A DNA stretch of 64,000 bases from the NCBI GenBank assembly GCA_023953845.1, contig JAMLJC010000001.1, positions 3,606,501 through 3,670,500 on the forward strand. The letters run 5' to 3'. Under the pieces are notes generated by a model, which saw nothing but the letters and a program-made list of their open reading frames with translations, was not told the DNA's origin and did not search any database. The stretch comes from Rhizobiaceae bacterium. GTDB taxonomy: Bacteria; Pseudomonadota; Alphaproteobacteria; Rhizobiales; Rhizobiaceae. Below, in pieces: positions 19,245-28,200 of the stretch; position 1 is the first letter of the stretch, and each line of letters starts with the position of its first letter. Made by a program: the position numbers and the translations under genes.

Positions 19245-19652
19245 ATGACGCTGGCGGCAATGGACATTCCTGTGACCAGCGCCTATCTTTCCGGCATGTT
19301 CGCGCGCCTCGTCACCATGCTTGCCGTACTCGTGATCGCCGTCATGACGACGGTGACCTCCGCGCACGCGGCGCGCTTGAGCGCGGAACTAGATCACACA
19401 GCGCATGCCAGCGAGATGATGCACGTCGCTGCCGGCAGCGAAAACCCCTGTGATGGCGACCAGCACTGTGGCTCAGGTGACGCCGAATCCTGCGAGGTGC
19501 TTTGCGCTGGTCTTTCGGTCTTTTTGAGCTCGCCGAGCGACAGCTCTGGCAGCAATTACGCGCCCGCCAGCCATGACCTGCCCACCGGTGCAGTGCTTGC
19601 CAGTCGGGCACCGGGGTTGAACGAACGACCTCCCAAGATCCGTCTCCTCTGA
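19245..19652 (+). CDS. small Cys/His-rich exported protein, CopL/DUF2946-like
   Basis: About 135 residues. A hydrophobic signal segment (ARLVTMLAVLVIAVMTTVTS, cleavage near AHA) is followed by a mature part rich in His, Met and Cys (HTAHASEMMHV, CDGDQHCGSGDAESCEVLC), which fits metal binding in the periplasm. Similar proteins precede multicopper oxidases in copper-resistance operons. The start is ambiguous: ATGs at 19245, 19260 and 19296 share the frame and none has a good Shine-Dalgarno site; the last would place the signal peptide directly at the N-terminus. The multicopper oxidase starts 75 bp downstream. Confidence 0.6.
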   Translation: MTLAAMDIPVTSAYLSGMFARLVTMLAVLVIAVMTTVTSAHAARLSAELDHTAHASEMMHVAAGSENPCDGDQHCGSGDAESCEVLCAGLSVFLSSPSDSSGSNYAPASHDLPTGAVLASRAPGLNERPPKIRLL

Positions 19653-19727
19653 TCGTGCGCCCGGGCCGAGGCCCGCGACGCCCTGTCGGTTTTGATGAAC
19701 GGGACAGGCTGTCCCGAGGAGACGACC

Positions 19728-21209
19728 ATGAATACCCTCTCACGACGCGGCTTTCTCGCCGCCGGCGCAGCCGTGCTGGCCTATGCGCATCTGCCCCGGA
19801 TCTCGGCGGCGCAGGATGTGGTTCCGCTGTCTCTGCACGCCGCCAGCCGGGTGCTGGACATCGACGGTCGCGCCGCCACTGTCTGGGGTTTGGCTGGGCC
19901 GACAGGACAGGGCCTGATGCTCGACCCCAGCGCGCGCTTCCGGGTGGATCTGCGCAACGATCTCGATACCGCCACGCTGATCCATTGGCACGGCCAGATC
20001 CCGCCCAACGCACAGGATGGCGTGCCCGACATGCCCTTGCCGATGCTCGCCCCCGGCGAGACACGCGCCTATGACTTCGCGCCGCTGCCCGGCACCTACT
20101 GGATGCACGCGCATGTGCCACTGCACGAGATGCGCCTTCTGGCCGCGCCGCTGATCGTGCGCAGCGCCGAGGACATCAGCACTGACCGGCAGGAGGTAGT
20201 GCTGTTCCTGCATGATTTCTCGTTCAAGGCGCCCGAGGATGTGATGGCCGAGATCCTCGGCGGCCACGGAGGTGGTCACGGCGCGGGCATGGCTGGCATG
20301 GACCACGGAGCGATGGGGAACATGCCGATGGGCGGCATGGATCACGGCGCCATGGGTGGCATGATGGGGATGGGTGCCATGGGCGGCATGGCGATGGACC
20401 TCAACGACTACGATTGGGACGCCTATCTTGCCAATGACCGCACGCTTTCGGACCCCGAGGTGGTGCCGGTCGAGCGCGGCGGGCGCATCCGCCTGCGGGT
20501 GATCAACGCCGCCGCGGCAACGGTGTTCTGGATCGAGACCGGCGAAGCGCAGGCCCGGCTCGTCGCGGTGGACGGACATTCGGTTCAGCCGGTCCCGGGC
20601 ACGCGCTTCGGCCTTGCCATGGGCCAACGACTCGATCTGGAGATCGACCTGCCGTCCGAGGGCGGCGCATGGCCGATCCTCGCGCTGCGGGAAGGCGCGC
20701 GTGAGCGCACCGGCCTGATCCTTGCCACGCAGGGCGCCGAGATACGGCGCATTGATGCCATGGCTGAGGCCGAAGCGCCTGCCTTCGACACCGACCTTGG
20801 GCAGGAGTCGCGCCTGATCGCCGCGGAGGCCTTGCCGGATCGGCCGGCGGACCGCAGCCACATGGTGATGCTGGGCGGCACGATGCAGCCCTATGTGTGG
20901 ACGATCAACGGGGCCGTCTGGGGCCAGCATCGCCCGATTGCCGCACGAAGCGGAGAGCGGGTCGTGCTGTCCTTCCACAACATGTCGATGATGGGCCACC
21001 CGATGCACCTGCACGGGCATGTGTTCCAGGTCGTCGGGCTGAACGGACGTGCGGTCGCGGGCGCGCGGCGCGACACGGTCTATGTGCCGCCGATGTCGAT
21101 GGTCGATGTGGCACTCGACGCCGGCGAGGCCGCGCGCTGGATGCTGCATTGCCACCACATGCCGCATCTCGAAACCGGCATGATGACCGAGTTCGCGGTC
21201 GGCACATGA
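19728..21209 (+). CDS. periplasmic multicopper oxidase (CopA/CueO-like), Tat-exported
   Basis: A 493-residue oxidase that probably oxidises Cu(I) in the periplasm. The N-terminus SRRGFLAAGAA is a Tat signal, consistent with export of a folded copper protein. Copper ligands appear in the usual four places: HWHG (residues 86-89), HAHV (127-130), HPMHLHGH (424-431) and HCHHMPHLETGM from 474. A Met/His-rich insert (about 180-224, with repeated MGGM and MDHG units) probably binds Cu(I). GAGGAG lies 6 nt before the chosen ATG. It is followed by the CueR-type operator and the CopA ATPase in the same direction. Confidence 0.93.
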   Translation: MNTLSRRGFLAAGAAVLAYAHLPRISAAQDVVPLSLHAASRVLDIDGRAATVWGLAGPTGQGLMLDPSARFRVDLRNDLDTATLIHWHGQIPPNAQDGVPDMPLPMLAPGETRAYDFAPLPGTYWMHAHVPLHEMRLLAAPLIVRSAEDISTDRQEVVLFLHDFSFKAPEDVMAEILGGHGGGHGAGMAGMDHGAMGNMPMGGMDHGAMGGMMGMGAMGGMAMDLNDYDWDAYLANDRTLSDPEVVPVERGGRIRLRVINAAAATVFWIETGEAQARLVAVDGHSVQPVPGTRFGLAMGQRLDLEIDLPSEGGAWPILALREGARERTGLILATQGAEIRRIDAMAEAEAPAFDTDLGQESRLIAAEALPDRPADRSHMVMLGGTMQPYVWTINGAVWGQHRPIAARSGERVVLSFHNMSMMGHPMHLHGHVFQVVGLNGRAVAGARRDTVYVPPMSMVDVALDAGEAARWMLHCHHMPHLETGMMTEFAVGT

Positions 21210-21294
21210 CCGCGCGATGCCGGGGGCGCCGCATGTCAGCGCCCCTCGGCGGAAAACCTGCAAAGGGCAGTATTTCAAGCTTCCCGATCGCCTC

Positions 21295-21317
21295 TTGACC
21301 TTCCAGCGGTTGGAAAG
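21295..21317 (+). promoter_or_regulatory. MerR/CueR-type operator-promoter upstream of the copper ATPase
   Basis: TTGACC (-35-like, 21295-21300) runs into the dyad CTTCCAGCGGTTGGAAAG, the arrangement of CueR-controlled copA promoters, where the regulator binds an inverted repeat inside an over-long spacer. The -10 would fall near 21320-21326 (CAGAAC), which is weak. It is 53 bp before the ATPase start. No MerR-type regulator gene is visible in this window. Confidence 0.65.
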
Positions 21318-21369
21318 CGCAGAACAGGTGAAACGCAAGCTCAGGATGAAACGCCGAGGAGGCGTGGAA

Positions 21370-23775
21370 ATGACCAGCAAGACCGAACACGATCACCAGA
21401 AACATGCGCACGCTCATTCGACCCACGGGCATGTGCACGATCACGCGCATGACCACGCGGCCGCCGCGCCGGACACAGCCCACAAGGTCAAGGACCCGGT
21501 CTGCGGCATGATGGTCGATCCCCACACGACCGCGCACAAGGCCGAGCATGGCGGCCGGCCCTATTACTTCTGCTCGGCCGGATGCCGAACGAAGTTCCTG
21601 GCAGACCCGGACCGCTATCTGGATCCGGAAGCGGCGACCGAGAAGGCCGAGCCGGTTCCCGAGGGGACGATCTACACCTGCCCGATGCACCCCGAGATCC
21701 GCCAGGTCGGGCCGGGGTCATGCCCGATCTGCGGCATGGCGCTGGAGCCGGTGCTGGTCAGCCTGGAGGCCGGACCCAATGAGGAACTGATCGACATGAC
21801 GCGCCGGTTCTGGATCGGGCTGGCGCTGACGATTCCAGTGGTGATCCTCGAAATGGGCGGCCATTTTCTTGGCCTGACTCACTATATCGGCCAACTGACC
21901 TCGAACTGGTTGCAACTGATCCTCGCAACGCCGGTCGTGCTATGGGCTGGTTGGCCGTTCTTCCAGCGCGGCTGGCAGTCGCTGGTCAACCGCAGCCTCA
22001 ACATGTTCACCCTGATCGCCATGGGCACCGGGGCGGCGTGGATCTACAGCGTCGTCGCCACGCTGGCGCCCGGCATCTTTCCCGACGCCTTCCGAGAGCA
22101 CGACGGCTCGGTCGCGGTCTATTTCGAGGCGGCGGCGGTCATCACCGTCCTAGTCCTGCTCGGGCAGGTGCTGGAACTGCGCGCGCGAGAGAGCACCAGC
22201 GGCGCGATCCGCGCGCTCCTGGACCTTGCCCCCAAGACCGCCCGGATCATTCGTGACGACGGCACCGAGGAGGAAGTTCAGCTCGACAGTGTGCAGGTCG
22301 GCGACCGCCTGCGGGTGCGTCCCGGCGAGAAAGTGCCCGTCGATGGCGAGGTGCTGGAGGGCCGCAGCGCCGTCGATGAATCGATGGTGACGGGCGAGTC
22401 GATGCCGGTGACCAAGGAGGTCGGCGCCAAGGCCATCGGCGGCACCATGAACCAGTCGGGCGCGCTGGTGATCGAGGCGAAGAAGGTCGGCCGCGACACC
22501 ATGCTGTCGCAGATCGTCCAGCTCGTCGCCGAGGCGCAGCGAAGCCGCGCGCCGATCCAGCGGCTCGCCGATCAGGTCTCCGGCTGGTTCGTGCCGGCGG
22601 TGATCCTGGTCGCCATCCTCGCCTTCGTCGCCTGGTCGATCTGGGGGCCGGAGCCGCGCTTCTCCTTCGGTCTCATCGCGGCGGTCTCGGTCCTGATCAT
22701 TGCCTGCCCCTGCGCGCTGGGGCTGGCGACGCCGATGTCGATCATGGTGGGCGTCGGGCGCGGCGCGCAGGCGGGGGTGCTGATCAAGAACGCCGAGGCG
22801 CTGGAGCACATGGAGAAGGTCAACACCATCATCGTCGACAAGACCGGAACCTTGACCGAGGGCCGGCCCGCCGTCACCGCCATCGTGCCGGCGGCGGGCT
22901 TTACCGAAGGTGAGGCGCTGCGCCTTGCCGCCAGCGTCGAACGCGCGAGCGAGCATCCCCTCGCGCTTGCCATCGTTCGCGCGGCGGACGAACGCGGGAT
23001 CGCGGCCGCGCCGGTCGCGGATTTCGATTCGCCCACCGGCAAGGGCGCCTATGGCACGGTCGAGGGCAAGCGCATCGCGCTTGGCAACGCAAAATTCCTC
23101 GCCGAACATGGGGTCGATGTCGCGCCGCTGGCCGATGAGGCCGACCGGCTGCGCGAGGACGGGGCGACCGCGATCTTCATGGGCGTCGATGGTCGCGTCG
23201 CGGCAATCTTTGCCATCGCCGATCCAGTCAAGCCCTCGACGCCCGAGGCGCTGGCCGCGCTCAAGGCGCAAGGCATCCGTGTGGTCATGCTGACGGGGGA
23301 CAACTGGACGACGGCGAAGGCCGTCGCCCGCCGGCTCGGCATCGACGAAATCGAAGCCGAGGTTCTCCCCGATCAGAAAAGCGCGGTCGTCGCGCGGCAC
23401 AAGGCGGCGGGCGAGGTGGTGGCGATGGCCGGCGACGGCGTCAACGACGCGCCGGCGCTGGCTGCCGCCGATGTCGGCATCGCCATGGGCACCGGCACCG
23501 ATGTGGCGATGGAAAGCGCCGGCGTCACCCTGCTCAAGGGCGATCTCAACGGTATCGTCCGCGCCCGCCGGCTGTCGGAAGCGGTCATGGGCAACATTCG
23601 CCAGAACCTGTTCTTCGCCTTCATCTACAACGCGCTTGGCGTGCCGGTCGCGGCGGGGGTGCTCTATCCGTTCTTAGGCATCCTGCTGTCGCCGATCATC
23701 GCCGCTGCCGCCATGGCGCTGTCCTCGGTCAGCGTGATCGCCAATGCCGCCCGGCTGCGGAGGGTGAAGCTGTGA
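21370..23775 (+). CDS. copper/silver-translocating P1B-type ATPase with YHS and heavy-metal-binding domains
   Basis: An 801-residue efflux ATPase. It begins with a His-rich tail (residues 8-30), a YHS domain (about 40-84, VKDPVCGMMVD and YYFCSAGCRTKF) and a heavy-metal-binding domain (about 101-127, YTCPMHPEI and GSCPICGMALEP). The eight-helix core follows, with TGES (341-344), the CPC metal site (446-448), the phosphorylated Asp490 in DKTGTLTEG, GDGVNDAPAL, and the final NAARLRR. CPC marks the Cu+/Ag+ class. The start has GAGGAGG 7 nt upstream; two earlier ATGs lack this. It would pump Cu(I) out of the cytoplasm to the periplasmic multicopper oxidase. Confidence 0.95.
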   Translation: MTSKTEHDHQKHAHAHSTHGHVHDHAHDHAAAAPDTAHKVKDPVCGMMVDPHTTAHKAEHGGRPYYFCSAGCRTKFLADPDRYLDPEAATEKAEPVPEGTIYTCPMHPEIRQVGPGSCPICGMALEPVLVSLEAGPNEELIDMTRRFWIGLALTIPVVILEMGGHFLGLTHYIGQLTSNWLQLILATPVVLWAGWPFFQRGWQSLVNRSLNMFTLIAMGTGAAWIYSVVATLAPGIFPDAFREHDGSVAVYFEAAAVITVLVLLGQVLELRARESTSGAIRALLDLAPKTARIIRDDGTEEEVQLDSVQVGDRLRVRPGEKVPVDGEVLEGRSAVDESMVTGESMPVTKEVGAKAIGGTMNQSGALVIEAKKVGRDTMLSQIVQLVAEAQRSRAPIQRLADQVSGWFVPAVILVAILAFVAWSIWGPEPRFSFGLIAAVSVLIIACPCALGLATPMSIMVGVGRGAQAGVLIKNAEALEHMEKVNTIIVDKTGTLTEGRPAVTAIVPAAGFTEGEALRLAASVERASEHPLALAIVRAADERGIAAAPVADFDSPTGKGAYGTVEGKRIALGNAKFLAEHGVDVAPLADEADRLREDGATAIFMGVDGRVAAIFAIADPVKPSTPEALAALKAQGIRVVMLTGDNWTTAKAVARRLGIDEIEAEVLPDQKSAVVARHKAAGEVVAMAGDGVNDAPALAAADVGIAMGTGTDVAMESAGVTLLKGDLNGIVRARRLSEAVMGNIRQNLFFAFIYNALGVPVAAGVLYPFLGILLSPIIAAAAMALSSVSVIANAARLRRVKL

Positions 23776-23917
23776 TCGCCGTGCGGCATCAACAGCCGAA
23801 CCCGCGCACGCACATGCCGACGTCGTGCCGCGGCAGATGCGTACCTGCTCACCCCTTCGTGCGTCGCGCCCCGACCGTGACGGCGAGACAATGCAATCCA
23901 TGAAACGAGGTGTGACG

Positions 23918-24403
23918 ATGAGAAACGATCACAACATTAGCCGGCGCACCATTCTGGCCGCTGTCGGAGTGCTGCCCTTGCTGATGTCGATGCCGGGGCG
24001 GGGACATGCCGAAGCGCTGCCGCTGGTGAGCGTCAGCAAGGATCCGTCCTGCGGCTGCTGTGACGGCTGGGTCGCGCATATCGAGGCGGCGGGGTTCCCT
24101 GTGCGGGTGGTGGAGTCCGCCGACATGGACAGCCTCAAGCAACGCCTCGGCGTGCCGGCCGATCTGGCATCGTGCCACACCGCCGAGGTGGGCGGCTATG
24201 TGGTCGAGGGCCATGTCCCCGCCGAAGCAATCCGCCGCCTTCTGTCCGAGCGGCCCGAGGCGACAGGGCTGGCCGTTCCCGGCATGCCCGCCGGTTCGCC
24301 TGGCATGGATTTTCCGGGCGTGGATCCCGAACCCTACGAAGCGTTCCTGTTCGGCCAGACCACCCGCAGCTTCGGGCGCTTCCTCGGTTCACGGGAAATC
24401 TGA
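23918..24403 (+). CDS. exported DUF411 metal-binding protein
   Basis: A 161-residue protein. The N-terminus ISRRTILAAVGVLPLLMS is a signal peptide with a twin-Arg pattern. The mature domain is DUF411: VSKDPSCGCCDGWVAHIEAA holds the conserved CxCC site, and SCHTAEVGGYVVEGHVPAEA holds a further Cys/His pair. Members are periplasmic proteins found next to copper ATPases and oxidases. An alternative ATG lies 18 bp upstream; the chosen one has a GAGG sequence at normal spacing. It is ~140 bp after the ATPase stop. Confidence 0.88.
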   Translation: MRNDHNISRRTILAAVGVLPLLMSMPGRGHAEALPLVSVSKDPSCGCCDGWVAHIEAAGFPVRVVESADMDSLKQRLGVPADLASCHTAEVGGYVVEGHVPAEAIRRLLSERPEATGLAVPGMPAGSPGMDFPGVDPEPYEAFLFGQTTRSFGRFLGSREI

Positions 24404-24568
24404 CACAGGCAGGCCCGACATGACCGCCCAGCTTGCGCATGATCGAAAGCAGCACCTGGCCGAGGCGACTTGCCTCCGTCAGCGGAGCGGTCTCGTCACG
24501 GCTGGTGGCGCGCGACGGGAACGCGGCAACGCATCGGTCTCGCGGGGCACCGAGAAGGCAGGTGGCGC

Positions 24569-24979
24569 ATGAGCGAGCGTGCACGAGTTGCTTTTCGGGC
24601 GGGGTATGGCCGATTGCGCCAGGTTGCAGTCTGCATCCTGCTGCTTGCCATCGGCGCCCTGGTTCTGCAGGCGTCGGCACATGCCGGCCCAGCCGGACAC
24701 GCCATCCACCAGCAACAAAGCGCCGCCACGGCAGGCCACTGCACCCAGCATCACATGCTGGTTGACCATGGCGCTGGTTCAACTGCTGGCTGCGTCAGTG
24801 CTGACAGCGGCGTCAGTCTGGTGGACTGCTGCCAAGCCTGTCTGATCGCCGCCGTTCCCGTCGAGCCGCCGGCGTTGGGCGTATCCGCAAGTAGTGAGGT
24901 TTTTCTCGGTCTGCGCCGTGACTTCTGCGGGCGATCCCCCGCAGGAATCCTGAAGCCGCCCCGTCTGATCGCGGCGTGA
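24569..24979 (+). CDS. small Cys/His-rich exported protein of the copper locus
   Basis: About 136 residues. The hydrophobic N-terminal segment (VAVCILLLAIGALVLQASA) acts as signal or anchor. The rest is rich in His and Cys (AGHAIHQQQ, HCTQHHMLVDH, VDCCQACLIAAV). It resembles the protein at 19245 in layout: signal, HxxxH/HH cluster, CC or CxxC pair, then a Pro-rich tail. A metal-sensing or metal-binding role like CopL/DUF2946 is likely. The start has AGGTGG a few nt upstream. It lies between the DUF411 and DUF305 genes in the same direction. Confidence 0.6.
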   Translation: MSERARVAFRAGYGRLRQVAVCILLLAIGALVLQASAHAGPAGHAIHQQQSAATAGHCTQHHMLVDHGAGSTAGCVSADSGVSLVDCCQACLIAAVPVEPPALGVSASSEVFLGLRRDFCGRSPAGILKPPRLIAA

Positions 24980-25110
24980 GCGCCGGGAATTGTCGGGAGA
25001 TCCCGAGATGTCTCCGGCCGCCCCGCGCCAACCCGAGAAACCGACGAACAGAACGGAGAACCGCGTCCGCGAATCCGGGCCGGGGCTCTCGGAACCAAAG
25101 GATGAAATCA

Positions 25111-26661
25111 ATGAATCGAACCGTAATCGCCCTTTGCGCCAGCATCCTCTCCGGCCTGGCGGGCGCTGCCTTCGCTCAGGCCGAGCATGACACCCACCAC
25201 CCGGCAACCCCGCCCGCACAGGCGGAGCAGGTGCCCGCGCCGACGCCTCCCACAGGCCAGATGTCCCGCATGCAGGGCATGACCGGCATGCAAGGGATGA
25301 TGCCCGAGCAGTGCCAGGCCATGATGCAGGCCATGACTCCTGAATGCATGGGCGCGATGCAGCAGATGATGCAGGGCGGGATGATGGCCACGCCGCACGC
25401 CGAGGCGGCCCCGGCGAAGGAAAGCCTTCCCGACTTCACGCAGGCCAACATCGACGCCATGAATGCGATGCACGGGCCGATGATGGACGGCGTCATGGCC
25501 GACGATGCCGATGTCGCTTTCGTCCGGGGCATGATCCCGCATCATCAGGGCGCGATCGACATGGCCCGGATCGTCCAGCAATACGGGGACGATCCGCAGA
25601 CGAAGGCATGGGCGGACCAGATCATCGCGGCGCAGGAGCGCGAGATCGCCGAAATGCAGGCCTGGCTGGCGGCGAACGCCGGGGAGACAGCGGCGACCTT
25701 GGGTCAGACAGTTGGAACCGTCTGGTCCGCCAATGAAGGCGGCAATTCCATCAGCGCCATCGATCTTGGCACCGGGGCGGTCGACACCGTTTCCATCCCG
25801 GTCGCGCCGCACAACGTCGATCTGACGCCCGATGGCAAGCTGCTGCTGGCGGTCGGTGATCCTGCCGTCGATGGGGATCACGGGTCGGACGGGCACGGGC
25901 ACGGCGCGGAAGGCGCGGCCGAGGGTCTGCTGGTCATCCTCGATCCACAGAACCTCTCGACGCCTAAGGCGACCGTCGCAGTAGGCTCGCACCCGGCCCA
26001 TGTGGTCGCCGACCGGCAGGGGCGCGCTTTTGTCTCGCTGGCCGGCGGCGACGAGATCGCCGTGGTCGATCTTGCACGGGCCGAGGTCATCGGGCGCATC
26101 GCGACGGGCGAGTATCCGCACGGCCTGCGGCTCAGCCCGGACGAGACGCAGCTTTACGTCGCCAATGTCGAGGACGGGACCGTGTCCGTCATCGACACGC
26201 AGGCGCTTTCCGAGGCGGCGCGCATTCCGGTCGGGACCGCGCCCGTTCAGGTCGGGTTCACACCCTCGGGCGATCAGGTCTACGTCTCGCTTCGCGACGA
26301 AAACCGTGTGGCGGTCATCGACACCTCTACCCGCGAGGTGACGGACAGGATCGACGTCGGGCCGAATCCGATCCAGATGTTCGCGACCCCGGACGGAGTC
26401 TATGTCTATGTGGCCAACCAGGGCACCGACGCGGAGCCGAACGACACCGTGTCCGTGATCGACACCGCGACCGGTCAGGTGGTGAAAACCCTCACCACCG
26501 GTGGCGGCGCACATGGCGTCTCGGCATCGGCGGACGGTGCCTTGGTGTTCGTGACCAACATCGCCGATGACAGCGTGTCGATCATCGACGTCGCGAGGCA
26601 GGAAGTGGTGAGCACGGTACCGGTCGGCGATCGTCCGAATGGCATCGTCTACGGCGGATGA
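25111..26661 (+). CDS. DUF305 / YVTN beta-propeller fusion protein, exported
   Basis: A 516-residue periplasmic protein. Signal peptide at residues 1-22; a Met/Gln-rich segment (51-92, MSRMQGMTGMQGMMPEQ) that could bind Cu(I); a DUF305 helical domain (about 110-190) with the signature GMIPHHQGAIDMARIV; then a seven-blade-type YVTN propeller (about 200-516) with repeats such as YVANVEDGTVSVIDT and YVYVANQGTDAEP. A His/Gly-rich loop (DHGSDGHGHG) lies in the second blade. Both halves occur separately in copper-resistance loci; joined they suggest one metal-binding or electron-transfer scaffold. The second of two ATGs was chosen because AAAGG lies 9 nt before it. Confidence 0.85.
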   Translation: MNRTVIALCASILSGLAGAAFAQAEHDTHHPATPPAQAEQVPAPTPPTGQMSRMQGMTGMQGMMPEQCQAMMQAMTPECMGAMQQMMQGGMMATPHAEAAPAKESLPDFTQANIDAMNAMHGPMMDGVMADDADVAFVRGMIPHHQGAIDMARIVQQYGDDPQTKAWADQIIAAQEREIAEMQAWLAANAGETAATLGQTVGTVWSANEGGNSISAIDLGTGAVDTVSIPVAPHNVDLTPDGKLLLAVGDPAVDGDHGSDGHGHGAEGAAEGLLVILDPQNLSTPKATVAVGSHPAHVVADRQGRAFVSLAGGDEIAVVDLARAEVIGRIATGEYPHGLRLSPDETQLYVANVEDGTVSVIDTQALSEAARIPVGTAPVQVGFTPSGDQVYVSLRDENRVAVIDTSTREVTDRIDVGPNPIQMFATPDGVYVYVANQGTDAEPNDTVSVIDTATGQVVKTLTTGGGAHGVSASADGALVFVTNIADDSVSIIDVARQEVVSTVPVGDRPNGIVYGG

Positions 26662-26675
26662 GCCGTTGAGCAATC

Positions 26676-26699
26676 GGCGCCGGAGATCTCTCCGGCGCC
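26676..26699 (+). terminator. GC-rich hairpin after the copper operon, possible terminator
   Basis: GGCGCCGGAGA-TC-TCTCCGGCGCC is a perfect 11-bp stem with a 2-base loop, 15 bp after the DUF305/YVTN stop. No T-run follows, so intrinsic termination is uncertain; it could also protect the 3' end of the message. Confidence 0.5.
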
Positions 26700-26729
26700 A
26701 GTCGTCGGCCGGGGACTGAGCGCGACTCC

Positions 26730-26805
26730 CGGCCGCCGTCGAAGATCTTGAACTTGATGATGATGCCGGTCAGCAGCGCCAGCACTACGCCGGCCGAGAT
26801 CCCTG
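26730..26805 (-). pseudogene. remnant of a DUF6127-type phage gene
   Basis: On the minus strand this stretch encodes GVVLALLTGIIIKFKIFDGG, matching GVMLALLAGIAIKLKIFGG at the end of the intact DUF6127 gene at 41434. DNA identity over ~65 bp is also high by eye (AGATCTTGAACTTGAT against AGATCTTGAGCTTGAT). The N-terminal three quarters are absent. The rest of 26806-27150 holds no gene I can support, only small palindromes. Confidence 0.65.
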
Positions 26806-26978
26806 AACGCTGTCGGGGTGCTGCTCGCGCTGCTTGCCCCGCCGCTGCAACGAGCAGCAATCCAATGGTCTGGTCGTGGGTATTGGGGCTGAATCGGCTG
26901 CAATTGACTGAGCTGCTTGGCGCGACAAGTTCACAACTTGTCACTGCTGGCATCAGTGAAGCTTAGAAGGTGCAGGGT

Positions 26979-26990
26979 GCACAATTGTGC
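26979..26990. other. 12-bp palindrome in noncoding DNA
   Basis: GCACAATTGTGC is a perfect palindrome in the ~370-bp noncoding stretch between the DUF6127 and DUF2793 remnants. A second inverted repeat, GACAAGTT-CAC-AACTTGTC, lies at 26924-26942. They look like operators, but no gene starts close enough to assign a target. Confidence 0.35.
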
Positions 26991-27178
26991 CCATCGCCGC
27001 ACGGGACAGATGTGGCATAGACGTGCCACCATTCCGGCGCAGCGAATCCCTGCCGCTCTTTGAATCTGTGAACCTGTGATCCGGGCCGGGCGTGTCGCTC
27101 CGGTCGAGGCGTCTGGCGCTTCCCGAAGCGATGCCGCCCGGCCCGGCATTCACACACGCTGGCGTTCATGCCTGCAGA

Positions 27179-28200
27179 TCAAAAGTCCGTCTCGACATAG
27201 ACCCCGGCGCAGTCGAAGGCGACGGCGGCGGCCGTGGCGCCGAAGCCGTGGCGACAGGAACTGCGTCGCGGCGGGCAGGTCAGCGGTGATCTCCTGGTCG
27301 AACGCTGCGCCTGAGACCTCATCCACCACCCGAACCCAGACGGAACTGCCGTTCGGTGGTGCCGCGATGAACAGCGTCAGCACCCCGCCCGTCGTGATGG
27401 CGAAACTCGCCCCCATGTCGGTCAGCGTCGGCGCGCCGGTGCCGTCGTTCGCAACCATCTGCCATCGGGTGTGCGTGCCGCGCTGGAAGCCGATGCCGAT
27501 GCAGTTGATGGCTGCGGCCAAGGTCAACGTCGTCGCCAGCGCGGCCGTGGATCCGTAGAGACCGAAGAACCCCATCCCGGTCGCCTGCAGGGTCGTCAGG
27601 GATAGCCGCGTGACAAAGGTCCAGCCGCCAAGCCCCGCCGCATTGCCGCGCCAGCAGGCCCAGCCTGCGGAGCGCTGATCCGCCACTGAGTCAACGACTG
27701 CCGCCGAGGTGAGCCGCCAGCGTCGCATGGAGGTGGCGAGGTTCGTCGCGGCGAGCGTGGGCGTGGAAACGGTGCCGACCGAGGTGATCGGCAGGCCCTC
27801 GCTGTTGATCGTGGTGCCGGTCGATGGCGACCAGTTTGCGATCCGGTTGACCCCAAAATGCGGCTGGAGCGGGAAGTCCCGCCCCGAGGGGCGCATGACG
27901 TCGATCCATGGTGCCCCGGCGCGGCTGCGGGCGTAGATGGCGGCCTTGCCTGCGGGTGGGGGCGATGGCGTGGCGCTGAGGCCCGGAAGAACGGTTGGCT
28001 GCGGCAGTTCCACCTGGCCATTGGTGCGGTCAATCCTGATCGCATCGAAGAAGGCTGAACCATCCGGGCTGACCTTGAAGCTGAAGTCGTCCGACCCGAG
28101 AAGACCGATCAGCGCCCTTGCCGAAAACCCGGTCTTGAAGGCGAACGCTGCGTCATTCGCCGGGGCGGCCTTGTTCACCGTCGCCTCGATCCCCGCGATT
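27179..28200 (-). pseudogene. truncated and frameshifted DUF2793-type phage tail-fibre gene
   Basis: The minus strand carries the middle and C-terminal part of a DUF2793 protein. NKAAPANDAAFAFKTGFSAR, ALIGLLGSDDFSFKVSPDGS and FFDAIRIDRTNGQV align with NKEAAADDLGLTLQTGF and FGSDRFRLAVSADGSTFFDG in the intact gene at 41742. Its N-terminus is missing, replaced at ~28200 by the hsdS fragment. Near 27260 the reading frame appears to shift: the long frame becomes Arg-rich, whereas another frame continues FGATAAAVAFDCAGVYVETD and stops at 27179. The C-terminal half differs from the intact gene, as expected for a swapped receptor-binding part. Confidence 0.7.

Noticed and set aside
19740..21380. A 546-codon minus-strand frame
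   Set aside because: Antisense to the multicopper oxidase; His/Arg-rich shadow without any family signature.
22150..23400. A 416-codon minus-strand frame
   Set aside because: Antisense to the copper ATPase core; no recognisable domain.
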